DNA of 47,670 nucleotides from JAMIFN01 sp964544605 (GTDB taxonomy: Bacteria; Pseudomonadota; Gammaproteobacteria; Burkholderiales; Burkholderiaceae_C): the NCBI GenBank assembly GCA_964544605.1, contig CAZJBX010000023.1, positions 1 through 47,670 on the forward strand. Direction: 5' to 3'. Under the pieces are notes generated by a model, which saw only the letters and a program-made list of their open reading frames with translations, did no database searches and was not told where the DNA came from. The position numbers and the translations under genes are program-made. This document shows, piece by piece, positions 33,140-41,377 of the stretch (position 1 is its first letter; each line of letters opens with the position of its first letter).

Positions 33140-33320
33140 CCAACAACTCCTTGCGGCGTGCCACCCCTGCTTGCACAGCCTCACGCAAACGCTGGACATG
33201 CGCCTCCAATGCGCGTGTGCGACGCACCATGGCCTCATGTTTGGCCTCGCGCATGACCACACGCAAAGCCTGTTCTTCTTGACTTTCAATCACAGCGGCC
33301 ACATTGTTTAGTGATTTCAT
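33129..33320 (-). CDS. small helical protein, putative antitoxin of the zeta-like gene
   Basis: The 63-residue product starts MKSLNNVAAVIESQEEQALR and continues as charged, Arg/Glu-rich amphipathic helices (RTRALEAHVQRLREAVQAGV) ending KELLGGR. It does not resemble the epsilon antitoxin family that I know. It comes first in the two-gene unit and its 3' end carries the ribosome site of the zeta-like gene, the usual antitoxin-toxin arrangement. A weak GGTGTGAG precedes the ATG. The frame stays open upstream into the repeats but that part is not coding. Function is unproven. Confidence 0.65.
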   Translation of the reverse strand: MKSLNNVAAVIESQEEQALRVVMREAKHEAMVRRTRALEAHVQRLREAVQAGVARRKELLGGR

Positions 33321-33467
33321 CTCACACCTTTCAAAACGCCGTTTACCAGTGCACGCCAGCGAGAGGGCACATGACAGCAGTAACGCCAAGCCTATACCAA
33401 ATGGCACAAAAGGGCCAAGCAAGCAAACGCAAAACCTCTCGCTCCCATGCTCTTGGTGGGGCTGTGA

Positions 33468-33498
33468 GGGCCTTGCATGCAAGGCCCCTACGAGAATG
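33468..33498. repeat. partial copy B of the 70-bp palindromic repeat
   Basis: GGCCTTGCATGCAAGGCC followed by CCTACGAGAATG matches the right arm and flank of copy C. The left arm is absent. It lies 32 bp from copy C, which suggests an earlier insertion or duplication at the same site. Confidence 0.75.
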
Positions 33499-33530
33499 GA
33501 CGCAGCCCAGCCTGACGAGATAGTGGGCTT

Positions 33531-33600
33531 GTAGGGGCGTTGCATGCAACGCCCAGACGAGGTGCAGGGTTTGTGATGGCCTTGCATGCAAGGCCCCTAC
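33531..33600. repeat. 70-bp palindromic repeat, copy C
   Basis: It is identical to copy A at 32365-32434 and in the same orientation. The identity extends 2 bp to the left (TT) and 2 bp to the right (GA). The two copies bracket the zeta-like cassette, with 1096 bp between them. Confidence 0.9.
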
Positions 33601-33666
33601 GAGAATGTGCGCAACCGCCCCATCACACCCCGTATCACCGCACAGGTCTTATCCCAATAGACTGCA

Positions 33667-34662
33667 TCAATACCCCGCCGCCACATCCACGCCCGTACAG
33701 GGCTCTTGCCCCCTTTGCAAGCACTGCAAGTTATCGAGAAAAATCCCCAAAGCCCGCTCTAAATAAAACGGCGTGGTGCCTGACACATGCGGCGTAATCA
33801 ATAAACGCTCCTGCCTCCACAAAGGCGACTCCACAGGTAGCGGCTCTTGCTCAAACACATCCAGCGCCGCACCCTTCAAATGCCCACTCTCTAAGGCTTG
33901 CAGCACAGCATCACCACGCACCACGCCGCCACGAGAAATATCAACCAACACAGCCCCAGGCTTGAGCCGCTGCAAAAATGCGGCATCCACCAGCCCCTCC
34001 GTCTCAGGCGTAAAAGGCAAACACACCGCCACATAATCCACCGCTGGCAGCACCTCCTGCACCCGCTCCAGCGGCAGCACCGCATCAAAACCTGGCAAAT
34101 CACGCACATGCCGTGCCGTACCTGTGGTCCGCATACCAAACACCTTGGCCCGCTGCGCCAGCATCTGCCCAATATGCCCTGCGCCCAGCACCAGCAAATG
34201 CTGCTGCGTCAACTCATCCAGCCAAACCCGCTGCCACTGCGCCTGCGCTGACTGCGCCACAAAACGATGAAACTGTTTTGCAAAAAACAACATCGCCCCA
34301 ATCGCAAACTCACTCATAGGCGCACCATGCACGCCACTGCTCTTGGTCATCAGCAAAGCACGCTTATCAAAAGGCATGGCCCAAATCCGCTCCACCCCTG
34401 CCGACAAAAAATGCACCCACGGCGTATGCACCCGCCCCAGCAGCTCAGCCAACCAAGGCAAAGTCGGTGCAATCACCACATCAAAATGCTCTCCCTCTGC
34501 TACATCGGCCACCGCCCCTGCAAAAGCCAGCCGCGCCTGCGGCACCTGTTGTGCAAAAAAGCCCTGCACCCACTCACGCTGGCCAGCCAGCACAGCCGCC
34601 TCCTGCACAAACAACACCCGCATCGCCTGCGGCCAATCCCTTTGCCACTTAGGCTTTTGCAT
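33667..34662 (-). CDS. D-2-hydroxyacid dehydrogenase
   Basis: This enzyme family reduces 2-keto acids to D-2-hydroxy acids with NAD(P)H. The 331-residue product has the nucleotide motif LGAGHIG (159-165) and the catalytic residues R244 (DISRGG), E273 (DVFEQEPLP) and H292 (TPHVSG). The start at 34662 has AAAGGAG 7 nt upstream and overlaps the aldolase gene by 14 bp. It is the last gene of the polysaccharide operon. The combination with an aldolase suggests that the two make a hydroxy acid used as a substituent. The true substrate is unknown. Confidence 0.9.
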   Translation of the reverse strand: MQKPKWQRDWPQAMRVLFVQEAAVLAGQREWVQGFFAQQVPQARLAFAGAVADVAEGEHFDVVIAPTLPWLAELLGRVHTPWVHFLSAGVERIWAMPFDKRALLMTKSSGVHGAPMSEFAIGAMLFFAKQFHRFVAQSAQAQWQRVWLDELTQQHLLVLGAGHIGQMLAQRAKVFGMRTTGTARHVRDLPGFDAVLPLERVQEVLPAVDYVAVCLPFTPETEGLVDAAFLQRLKPGAVLVDISRGGVVRGDAVLQALESGHLKGAALDVFEQEPLPVESPLWRQERLLITPHVSGTTPFYLERALGIFLDNLQCLQRGQEPCTGVDVAAGY

Positions 34663-35488
34663 GGCGCAACTCCTTTGCTTTATCAAACACCACTCGCGCC
34701 AAAACCGCTTGGTTCTCTTGTAAAGCCGCATCGCCTGCGGCCTGCCACTGCGCCTCCACCTCATGCAACTGCGCCAACTCATGCGGCAAATCCAACTGCG
34801 CTTGCAAATCCGCCAAACTCTTAGCCGAACCATGAAAAGCCCGCGACAAAATCAAACGCGAACACCCCAAACGCACATGCTCACCCAAAATCTGATTCGC
34901 CGCCACATCACCCGTATACGCCCTCGCAATGCCGCCTATACCAAAAGGCACACCCGCCGCACGCAAACGCTGCGCCGCCACATCAAACATCCGTGCCGCC
35001 ATCGGCTCAAACAAAAAGCTCAAACCCATCGCAATCGACAAATCATTCAAACCAAAATGAACCTCATCGCCTGCGCGCAACAGCGGCAGCCAATCGCCTA
35101 AGCGCAGCAAAGCCTGCGGCGTCTCCGCCAACCAAGTCACGGGGCAGCCCCCCGCCAGCGCCGCAAACTCCGCCACCTCCTCGGCACAGGTAAACATGGG
35201 CAACATCAAACGCTGCGCCCCTGCCTCCACCGCCTGCGCTACCTCCGCCGCACTGCCTGCGTGCAAAGGATTCAGCCGCACCATCAACTCGGCACGCTGC
35301 AACACCTGCGCCAGCGCCGCCACATCAGCAAAAGTGTGCGCCGCCTTATGCGTATCCAAATGCCCTTGGCGCTCGGCCTTACCCAGCACCTCCATATCCA
35401 CAAAAATACGGTGCACCCCAGCAGCCTCGGCATAAGCCGCAATCTCGGTATTCGCCGTAATCAGCATCCACTGCAAACGCTTAGCCAT
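34649..35488 (-). CDS. HpcH/HpaI-family aldolase
   Basis: This is a class II (metal-dependent) pyruvate/acetyl-CoA-type aldolase or lyase of the HpcH/HpaI TIM-barrel family. The 279-residue product shows an early acidic metal-site strand (RIFVDMEVLGKAERQGH), the AELMVRLNPL strand, QRLMLPMFTCAEEVAEF and VHFGLNDLSIAMGLS. It overlaps the sugar transferase gene by 8 bp and the dehydrogenase gene by 14 bp. Members of this family are not usual parts of polysaccharide loci, so a role in making a carboxylate or hydroxyacid decoration is inferred from context. Confidence 0.85.
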   Translation of the reverse strand: MAKRLQWMLITANTEIAAYAEAAGVHRIFVDMEVLGKAERQGHLDTHKAAHTFADVAALAQVLQRAELMVRLNPLHAGSAAEVAQAVEAGAQRLMLPMFTCAEEVAEFAALAGGCPVTWLAETPQALLRLGDWLPLLRAGDEVHFGLNDLSIAMGLSFLFEPMAARMFDVAAQRLRAAGVPFGIGGIARAYTGDVAANQILGEHVRLGCSRLILSRAFHGSAKSLADLQAQLDLPHELAQLHEVEAQWQAAGDAALQENQAVLARVVFDKAKELRHAKA

Positions 35489-36131
35489 GCTGCTCCTCCT
35501 TTCGCACCTGCTCGGCCCGCAACTGGTCGCGGTAAGCCCGCCAATTCAACTCATTGCCGCCATACACCCCAGCACCTGTCAGCACCACATACACCGTGCG
35601 CAAAATAATGCCCAAGTCATACCACAAGCCCGCCTTATCCACATACTCGTTATCGGCCTTCAAAATCGAAATCCAGCCCAAACTGCGCCGCCCACGCACC
35701 TGCGCCAAACCCGTCAAACCCGGCCGCACCTCAAAGCGCCGCATCAACTCAGACGGCACCACCGCCAACTGCTCCGGAATAATTGGCCGTGGCCCCACCA
35801 CACTCATATCGCCCTTCAAAATATTCAGCAACTGGGGCAACTCATCCAAACTCGCTGCCCGAATCCACCGCCCCACACGGGTAATACGCGGATCCCGTCC
35901 CCCCACAATCACCTGCTCGCCGTGCTGGTCAATCTGGTTCGGATCACGGGCAAACATGCTGCGAAACTTGTAAATCTGAAACGGCTGCTGCCCCCGCCCA
36001 ATCCGCGTTTGCACAAACAAAGCCGGCCCTGGGCTATCCAAGCGAATCGCCAGCCACAGCAAGGCCAACAAAGGCGAAATCACCACCAACACCGCCGCAC
36101 TCGACAGCACATCAAAGGCACGCTTAAACAC
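35481..36131 (-). CDS. initiating sugar transferase (monotopic phosphoglycosyl transferase, PglC/WcaJ type)
   Basis: The enzyme transfers a sugar-1-phosphate from a UDP-sugar to undecaprenyl phosphate, starting the repeat unit. The 216-residue product has one N-terminal re-entrant hydrophobic segment (about 7-30, with a Ser-Pro) and the diagnostic DSPGPALFVQTRIGRG and YKFRSM motifs. The catalytic Asp-Glu is in SLDELPQLLN, followed by GDMSVVGPRP. The lack of extra N-terminal helices makes it the short PglC-like form. It is 10 bp after the asparagine-synthase-like gene and overlaps the aldolase gene. Confidence 0.94.
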   Translation of the reverse strand: MFKRAFDVLSSAAVLVVISPLLALLWLAIRLDSPGPALFVQTRIGRGQQPFQIYKFRSMFARDPNQIDQHGEQVIVGGRDPRITRVGRWIRAASLDELPQLLNILKGDMSVVGPRPIIPEQLAVVPSELMRRFEVRPGLTGLAQVRGRRSLGWISILKADNEYVDKAGLWYDLGIILRTVYVVLTGAGVYGGNELNWRAYRDQLRAEQVRKEEQHG

Positions 36132-36141
36132 CGCCTCTCCT

Positions 36142-37713
36142 TTAAAAATTATTCACAAAGTAAAAAGCCTTTTCCAGCCAAATCCGCCTCCAGCTCTTCA
36201 TGGCATTCGCATTCTCTGCCCCTACTTGAGCCAAAGCATCATCCATACGGACGGCCAAAGCCTTGTGTGGCCCATCATTCAGGCGAGCCTCAAAGTCAAA
36301 CCTCAGCATCTCCTCTAACAAGACGCGGTTGTTGTAAATGATGGTCGTCTCATGCGACACATCAAAGCTCTGCTTGGTTTGTGCCGCCCATTGGGGCATA
36401 CGATGCTCCCAATAAAACATATCGCTCTCGTCATAGCCTGTCGGAAATGCCCCAAAACTCGCCACTTCTGCAAACTCTGCAAAAGCCGCATCCATTTGCC
36501 TCAACAGCCTGCGGTCAAAAAAATTGCGCTTTGAAAGATTGCTCATATTGCGGCTGCTTAAGGGCTGGCGCAATCTCTTCACACCCAGTTTTTTGTAATA
36601 AAAGGCCCGTGAAATCTCATTCACATGGCTCTTAATCTCGCATTCAAAATCCACCTTCTTCCACAGCGTATAACGCTTATTCACATCAGGCCCATACTTA
36701 AAGCGGCTATACGACAAATTGTGGTGCATGATGGCCGCCAGCTCCTCAAATTCATCGCCTTCTATTTGCTGCGGCACATCGTAATGTTCATGCTGCAAGC
36801 CCAAAGCTTGACAAATCTCCTTGGCTGCCAGCACATCCTTCATCTCATTCGGGTTAGATGAAAAGCTAAAGAAGCGCAAGTCTTGGCGCACTGATTTAGC
36901 CGCAGCCAAAGTCAAGCGACTATCGACCCCACCTGTCATTGATACAGCGCAACGCCACTTCTGTACAGCAAGCTTAACGCTGTTTTGCAAAATCCTTTCT
37001 ATCTTCTCTATATCAGCGTCGCCTTGGGGCAAAGCCCGTAGCGGGTAAAAACGCTGCACAGCCAGTGTCTGCAAATCAAGCCAAGTATTCGGCGTCAACA
37101 TACGCACGCCCTGATACAAGGTCTTGATGCCAGGCAAATTGGCGATTCCAATTTTGTTAAACCTAGCCTGTAAAAAATTTGCAACAAAAGCATCTGGCTG
37201 CAAACCCAACACATCAGCCAACAACTGCGGATGCGAAGCAAAGGCTCTGCCGCGCTCATGCTCCACATAGGCCACGGGCATCAAGCCCGCACAATCTTGC
37301 ACAGCAAAAGCCCCGCCCTCTGGCGGCAACACAAACAGAACAAACACCCCCGTCAGCTCACTCAAAGCCGCAAAAAATGCCTCACTCTGCCCAGCCTCAG
37401 CCCATACTGCCGCAAGCTGCCTCAACACCTCATCTTCATCAGCGACCATCCGCAAAGGGTTGTAAGCATGACCCAGCAGAAATAAAGAAGTCCCATCCTG
37501 AGCCTCAATGCAGGCTGCGTGGCAACTCTCTTGGGCATATACAAAAGAAGAACCCACCTGCCCCACCAAGCGCCAAAAACCGAAAAAAGGAGCCCTCAGC
37601 AACTCGGCTTCAGACAAGGCAAAGCTCAACACCACATAGCCACGCTTAAACAACAAATCCTTGCGCTTAAAGCCAGCCACATCCTCTTTCTCTTTCCCTA
37701 TCCTTACGCTCAT
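36142..37713 (-). CDS. asparagine synthase-like protein
   Basis: The 523-residue product has an N-terminal region resembling the glutaminase fold of AsnB without the required Cys2 nucleophile (it begins MSVRIGKEKEDVAG). A C-terminal ATP-pyrophosphatase synthetase domain follows, with the PP-loop SMTGGVDSR (258-266). So an amide or amine could be formed using ammonia or another nucleophile, but not by its own glutamine hydrolysis. Such proteins occur in surface polysaccharide and lasso-peptide loci. GGAG precedes the ATG, 1 bp after the upstream glycosyltransferase stop. Amidation of a uronic acid is one possible job, given the upstream dehydrogenase. Confidence 0.85.
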   Translation of the reverse strand: MSVRIGKEKEDVAGFKRKDLLFKRGYVVLSFALSEAELLRAPFFGFWRLVGQVGSSFVYAQESCHAACIEAQDGTSLFLLGHAYNPLRMVADEDEVLRQLAAVWAEAGQSEAFFAALSELTGVFVLFVLPPEGGAFAVQDCAGLMPVAYVEHERGRAFASHPQLLADVLGLQPDAFVANFLQARFNKIGIANLPGIKTLYQGVRMLTPNTWLDLQTLAVQRFYPLRALPQGDADIEKIERILQNSVKLAVQKWRCAVSMTGGVDSRLTLAAAKSVRQDLRFFSFSSNPNEMKDVLAAKEICQALGLQHEHYDVPQQIEGDEFEELAAIMHHNLSYSRFKYGPDVNKRYTLWKKVDFECEIKSHVNEISRAFYYKKLGVKRLRQPLSSRNMSNLSKRNFFDRRLLRQMDAAFAEFAEVASFGAFPTGYDESDMFYWEHRMPQWAAQTKQSFDVSHETTIIYNNRVLLEEMLRFDFEARLNDGPHKALAVRMDDALAQVGAENANAMKSWRRIWLEKAFYFVNNF

Positions 37714-37714
37714 T

Positions 37715-38830
37715 TCAAAGCTCCATCGCCTGCAAAATCAGGGCATTCACCTTGCCCACTTCATACTTTTCTTCTACCAACTGGCGCGATACCCCCGCCA
37801 TTGGCGCCACCAACTCAGGCCGCAGCAAAAACTGCCGCATACCCTCAGCCAAAGCCCCAGCACTGCGCGGCGCAACCAAAAAGCCGTTATGCCCCTGCAC
37901 CACCGTCTCGCGGCAACCAGGCGCATCCGTCGTCACAATCGCCCGCCCCACGCTCATGGCCTCCAGCACACTGCGGGGCGTACCCTCACGGTAAGAGGGC
38001 AGCACAAACACCGAACAAGCCGCCAAATAAGGCCGTACATCCTTCACGCCACCTACAAACTCCACCACGCCATCGGCTTGCCACTGCGCCAGCGCTTGGG
38101 CCGAAACCGCATGGGGTAAAGCCGCATCATGCGGCCCCACCGCCACAAAGCGTGCTTGGGGGTAATCAGCCCGCAGCAGCTTGGCCGCCTCGGCAAACTC
38201 AGCAATGCCCTTTTCCGTCAGCAAACGGCCAATAAAAGTAAAAACAGGCCCACCTTCAGGCAAAGGCTGCTGGGCAAAGCGCTGCACATCCACGCCTGAG
38301 CCATTCACCAACACCGCCTTACTGGCATCAGGCAAAGCCCCCATGCGCTCAAAATCCGCCCAATCATCGGGGTTTTGAAAAAACACCTTGCGGCTACAAG
38401 CCACACCTAGGCGATACAAGCGGCTGATGATGGCCCGCAACACCCGCGTCTTCAAAGACTGCGTGGTATAGGCATGGCCCATACCTGTAATCATGGAATA
38501 AGCGCGGGGCACACCCGCCAGCCGTGCGGCCAAAGAGCCGTAAATCACGGGCTTAACCGTGTAGCTGAACACCACCTGCGGCCGCAACTGCCGCATCAAG
38601 CCCCGCAACGCCCAAGCCATTCGTAGGTCTGCCAAGGGGTTGGTGCCCGTACGCCCCAAACGAAAGCGATGCACCGCTATGCCCAGACTCTCCACCTCTG
38701 GCAAATAGTCCTCCTCTGGCACAGCCGCCGCCACACGCAAACCCTTGGCCTGCATCGCCCGAATCAAATCACCACGGTTGGCAATCAAAGAGCGGGCATT
38801 GCCCGCCACAACTAGAACATCAATGCTCAT
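37715..38830 (-). CDS. glycosyltransferase family 4 (PglA-like)
   Basis: A GT-B, retaining glycosyltransferase. The 371-residue product has an N-terminal acceptor domain with the typical FSYTVKPVIYGSLAARLAGV and SMITGMGHAY segments. The donor domain has FTFIGRLLTEKGIAEFAEAA and the EGTPRSVLEAMSVGRAIVTT motif that binds the nucleotide sugar. These match the group that adds N-acetylgalactosamine-type sugars to undecaprenyl-linked diNAcBac or FucNAc, so it probably adds the second sugar. It overlaps the polymerase gene by 11 bp. Confidence 0.92.
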   Translation of the reverse strand: MSIDVLVVAGNARSLIANRGDLIRAMQAKGLRVAAAVPEEDYLPEVESLGIAVHRFRLGRTGTNPLADLRMAWALRGLMRQLRPQVVFSYTVKPVIYGSLAARLAGVPRAYSMITGMGHAYTTQSLKTRVLRAIISRLYRLGVACSRKVFFQNPDDWADFERMGALPDASKAVLVNGSGVDVQRFAQQPLPEGGPVFTFIGRLLTEKGIAEFAEAAKLLRADYPQARFVAVGPHDAALPHAVSAQALAQWQADGVVEFVGGVKDVRPYLAACSVFVLPSYREGTPRSVLEAMSVGRAIVTTDAPGCRETVVQGHNGFLVAPRSAGALAEGMRQFLLRPELVAPMAGVSRQLVEEKYEVGKVNALILQAMEL

Positions 38831-40025
38831 AAGACACCCGTTTTTTCACTTTACGCCGCCCAAAGCGAACACGGGGCAAGAACGGAGCAACCAAAACAAT
38901 GGCCACCACATAAAACTTGGTGCGGTGACGAATGGCTGTACCGTAATTTGTCGTGCCATAAGAAAAGGTAAATATCGCTGCGAGCAAGCAAAAAAATAGA
39001 ACCATAGCCCCTTTATTTTGGGCAATCACCTTCCTATTTCTGTAAAGCAAGACAGCCACCATGACCCAAACAAACGCATCAACAAAAGCCAAAACATCAC
39101 CAAAACCTCGTACATCCCAAGGAAAAGGCTTAAACAAAAAATAAAAAATTCGAATGGGAGCCTGCCAAATAATGTCAAAAGCAGACGAAGGCACAAGATT
39201 TGTCAAATACAAGGTTCGGGCTTCAGTAAAAGATTGCCTGGATGCAACAAGCGCCTCAAGAACATCATCAGCATCTTGCAGGGCCTCTAATTTTCCCAGG
39301 CCAATATTTTGAATGACAACTGCAACGATAGCAACAGAAACAACGCCAAAAAACAATTTAAGCGGGAGCTTAAGTTTAGAAAAGAAAATTAAGTAAAAAG
39401 GAAGCCCAAAAAAATACATAAATGCCCCGCCATGGAATACTGAAGCGAACAGCAGAGCAGCAACTGAATAAAGCAAATCCAATACACCATTGGAATTAAT
39501 AAATTTCACAAGATAGAACGAGGACAGCAATATGAAAAAGCACACATACATTTCACGCAAGTGAATAGCTGAATTCAACTTCAACATAGGTGCAAAAGCA
39601 ATAAAAATAAAAGCGATAAGTAAATTTGAGCCTGGCACTCTAGGCCACACCACACCTATCAACTTAACAGAATAGTGCAATGCCAAAGCATAAACTACCA
39701 AGTTTTGAAAAACTGCCACAAACAACCCGCGCCCCAAAAAATGATAAAAGGTAGCAGTAATCAAAGGGAAGTTATGTGCCGAAGATGACTTAAAATTAGA
39801 CCAAATATAAGTAAGCGGAAGTTGGGCCAAAGACCAAGCATGTCTCTCATGCATTGCAGCATCAGCGCCAGACTGAGGCAAGGGTACGACAATACCCATC
39901 AAGGCGAGCAGCAAAGAAAAAATGCCGCTCACCAGAAACAAAACTCTTAGTGATCTATGGCCATGAAGCGAAATCAGAAAAAACAAAAAAGAACTAAACA
40001 CCAACACAAGTAAAGCAGTTATCAT
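38820..40025 (-). CDS. EpsG/Wzy-like polysaccharide polymerase
   Basis: The 401-residue product is a polytopic membrane protein with about ten hydrophobic segments. Long, unconserved loops include a large periplasmic one near residues 50-80 and a DDVLEALVASRQSFTEART stretch around 255. The pattern matches EpsG-family polymerases, which join repeat units on the periplasmic side. Sequence conservation is low, so the call rests on topology and on position among the glycosyltransferases. It overlaps the upstream acyl-adenylate gene by 4 bp. It is AT-rich. Confidence 0.72.
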   Translation of the reverse strand: MITALLVLVFSSFLFFLISLHGHRSLRVLFLVSGIFSLLLALMGIVVPLPQSGADAAMHERHAWSLAQLPLTYIWSNFKSSSAHNFPLITATFYHFLGRGLFVAVFQNLVVYALALHYSVKLIGVVWPRVPGSNLLIAFIFIAFAPMLKLNSAIHLREMYVCFFILLSSFYLVKFINSNGVLDLLYSVAALLFASVFHGGAFMYFFGLPFYLIFFSKLKLPLKLFFGVVSVAIVAVVIQNIGLGKLEALQDADDVLEALVASRQSFTEARTLYLTNLVPSSAFDIIWQAPIRIFYFLFKPFPWDVRGFGDVLAFVDAFVWVMVAVLLYRNRKVIAQNKGAMVLFFCLLAAIFTFSYGTTNYGTAIRHRTKFYVVAIVLVAPFLPRVRFGRRKVKKRVSYEH

Positions 40026-41377
40026 GGAGACTTCACCAGCAAGTTATTCTTAACAATACGGAACTTCCCACTACTCTCCTTGGGTATTTTATCAACACAC
40101 ACAATATCTATTTGCATGGCTTTGCCAAGTCGAGCGACAAGAGCCTCATAGAATTTACTTTGCTCATCAGAATTAAATTGGTCAGATGCCTCAACCCAAA
40201 CAGCAACCATACTTTCATCATTCTGATGAACTTGAAACCGATAAATACCCCTCACACCTTTTGTGCAGTTGCTTATATTCCCAAGATTAACTTTTCCAAA
40301 ATCAGGCGACAAAATGTAATCTGTACTACGCCCCTCAATTCGCTCGACAACAGGAAAATGTGAGCCACAAGAGCATTTTTCTTTAGCTGGGGCCAACCTC
40401 ATACTGTCACCAATACGATACCGAACCAATGGTGTGCCGCGCGTCGAAAAAGAAGTCACAAGCATTTCCCCCTCCAATGAGGGATTAAGACCCTCATCAA
40501 CAACTTCAAAAACACCAGATAGCGGCTGAATATGCAACCTACCTGAAGGACATTCAGTTATAAAAGGGGCGCCCTCTGAAGATGCATATTGATCGACAAC
40601 TTTACAACCCAAAACTCGTGAGATGACCTCACGGTGTGCGGGCAATACTGTTTCAGAAGTAGGGAAATACGTATTAACGGGCGGATATAATTGCAGCCCT
40701 TTAGCGTCAGCGAATAAACAAATTTCGTAAACACTAGATGGAAATCCCACCATAAATTCAGGCTTAAATTTCCTCAATGCAGCCCAATAAATTTCAAAAT
40801 TTTTATCACTTATTTTAAAGGTTGAAAAAAATCTTATTTTATTAATCCAATCATCCCGGTAGCAAACCCCCTTAGATATATCTTTGTCCGTGACAATGTC
40901 TTTTCCTGAAAACCAAGCACACCTTTTTCCAAGCGAATACCCATACTGGGAGCGAAAGTGATCAAGCATCGCATGCCGCTCCTGACTGTCTTCATCAGTG
41001 AACAAAACACGCATAGAGGCACCAGTTGTCCCACCAGTTTGGACGACGACTCCGCCCTCCTCGCTGACTGTCGCAATATCATGCAAATGCTTGACAATGT
41101 CTATCTTTTCAAGAGGGCGGAAATCTTCCAGTGACTTATAGTCCTGATACGATGCATACCAAGGTGAATTGATAGTAACATAGTCCAAATAATTTTTGAG
41201 GCGTCGCTCTACCTCCACACTCATTGCACCCTCGCTCAATGAGTCAGCCCATTTGAAATAGTCTCTATAATTCCAGTATTTTCCACCATGTCGCCTCTTA
41301 TATTGCATAGTATTAAATATACTGATTGCAAAATTTTGAAACCAAATTGGAGCAAACTTAAGAATCAGGCCCTTCAC
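40022..41377 (-). CDS. phenylacetate-CoA ligase-like (CapK-type) adenylate-forming enzyme
   Basis: The 451-residue product belongs to the PaaK/CapK branch of acyl-adenylating enzymes. It has the ATP motif VQTGGTTGASMRVLFTDEDS, a QYASSEGAPFITECPSGRLH segment and the ANL-type hinge RGTPLVRYRIGD, followed by CSCGSHFPVVERIEGRSTDY. It should activate a carboxylic acid as acyl-AMP, perhaps for transfer onto a sugar. Similar proteins are found in capsule and O-antigen loci. The acid is unknown; the 2-hydroxyacid made by the downstream aldolase and dehydrogenase is a candidate. It overlaps its neighbours by 4 bp on each side. Confidence 0.88.
   Translation of the reverse strand: MKGLILKFAPIWFQNFAISIFNTMQYKRRHGGKYWNYRDYFKWADSLSEGAMSVEVERRLKNYLDYVTINSPWYASYQDYKSLEDFRPLEKIDIVKHLHDIATVSEEGGVVVQTGGTTGASMRVLFTDEDSQERHAMLDHFRSQYGYSLGKRCAWFSGKDIVTDKDISKGVCYRDDWINKIRFFSTFKISDKNFEIYWAALRKFKPEFMVGFPSSVYEICLFADAKGLQLYPPVNTYFPTSETVLPAHREVISRVLGCKVVDQYASSEGAPFITECPSGRLHIQPLSGVFEVVDEGLNPSLEGEMLVTSFSTRGTPLVRYRIGDSMRLAPAKEKCSCGSHFPVVERIEGRSTDYILSPDFGKVNLGNISNCTKGVRGIYRFQVHQNDESMVAVWVEASDQFNSDEQSKFYEALVARLGKAMQIDIVCVDKIPKESSGKFRIVKNNLLVKSP

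Larger units (their letters stand above)
33321..33666. other. 346-bp intergenic region with repeats, no gene
   Basis: The region holds one half-copy and one full copy of the 70-bp palindromic repeat. It lies between the putative antitoxin start and the stop of the polysaccharide operon (33667). I found no convincing gene, and no clear terminator apart from the palindromes themselves, which could end the operon transcript. Confidence 0.65.

Noticed and set aside
33321..33587. An 89-codon N-terminal extension of the small putative antitoxin
   Set aside because: It translates the palindromic repeat copies and shows no coding character; the ATG at 33320 fits the operon arrangement better.
32365..33600. 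The repeats as a CRISPR array
   Set aside because: There are only two full copies 1.1 kb apart, they are long double palindromes, and no regular spacers or cas genes are present.
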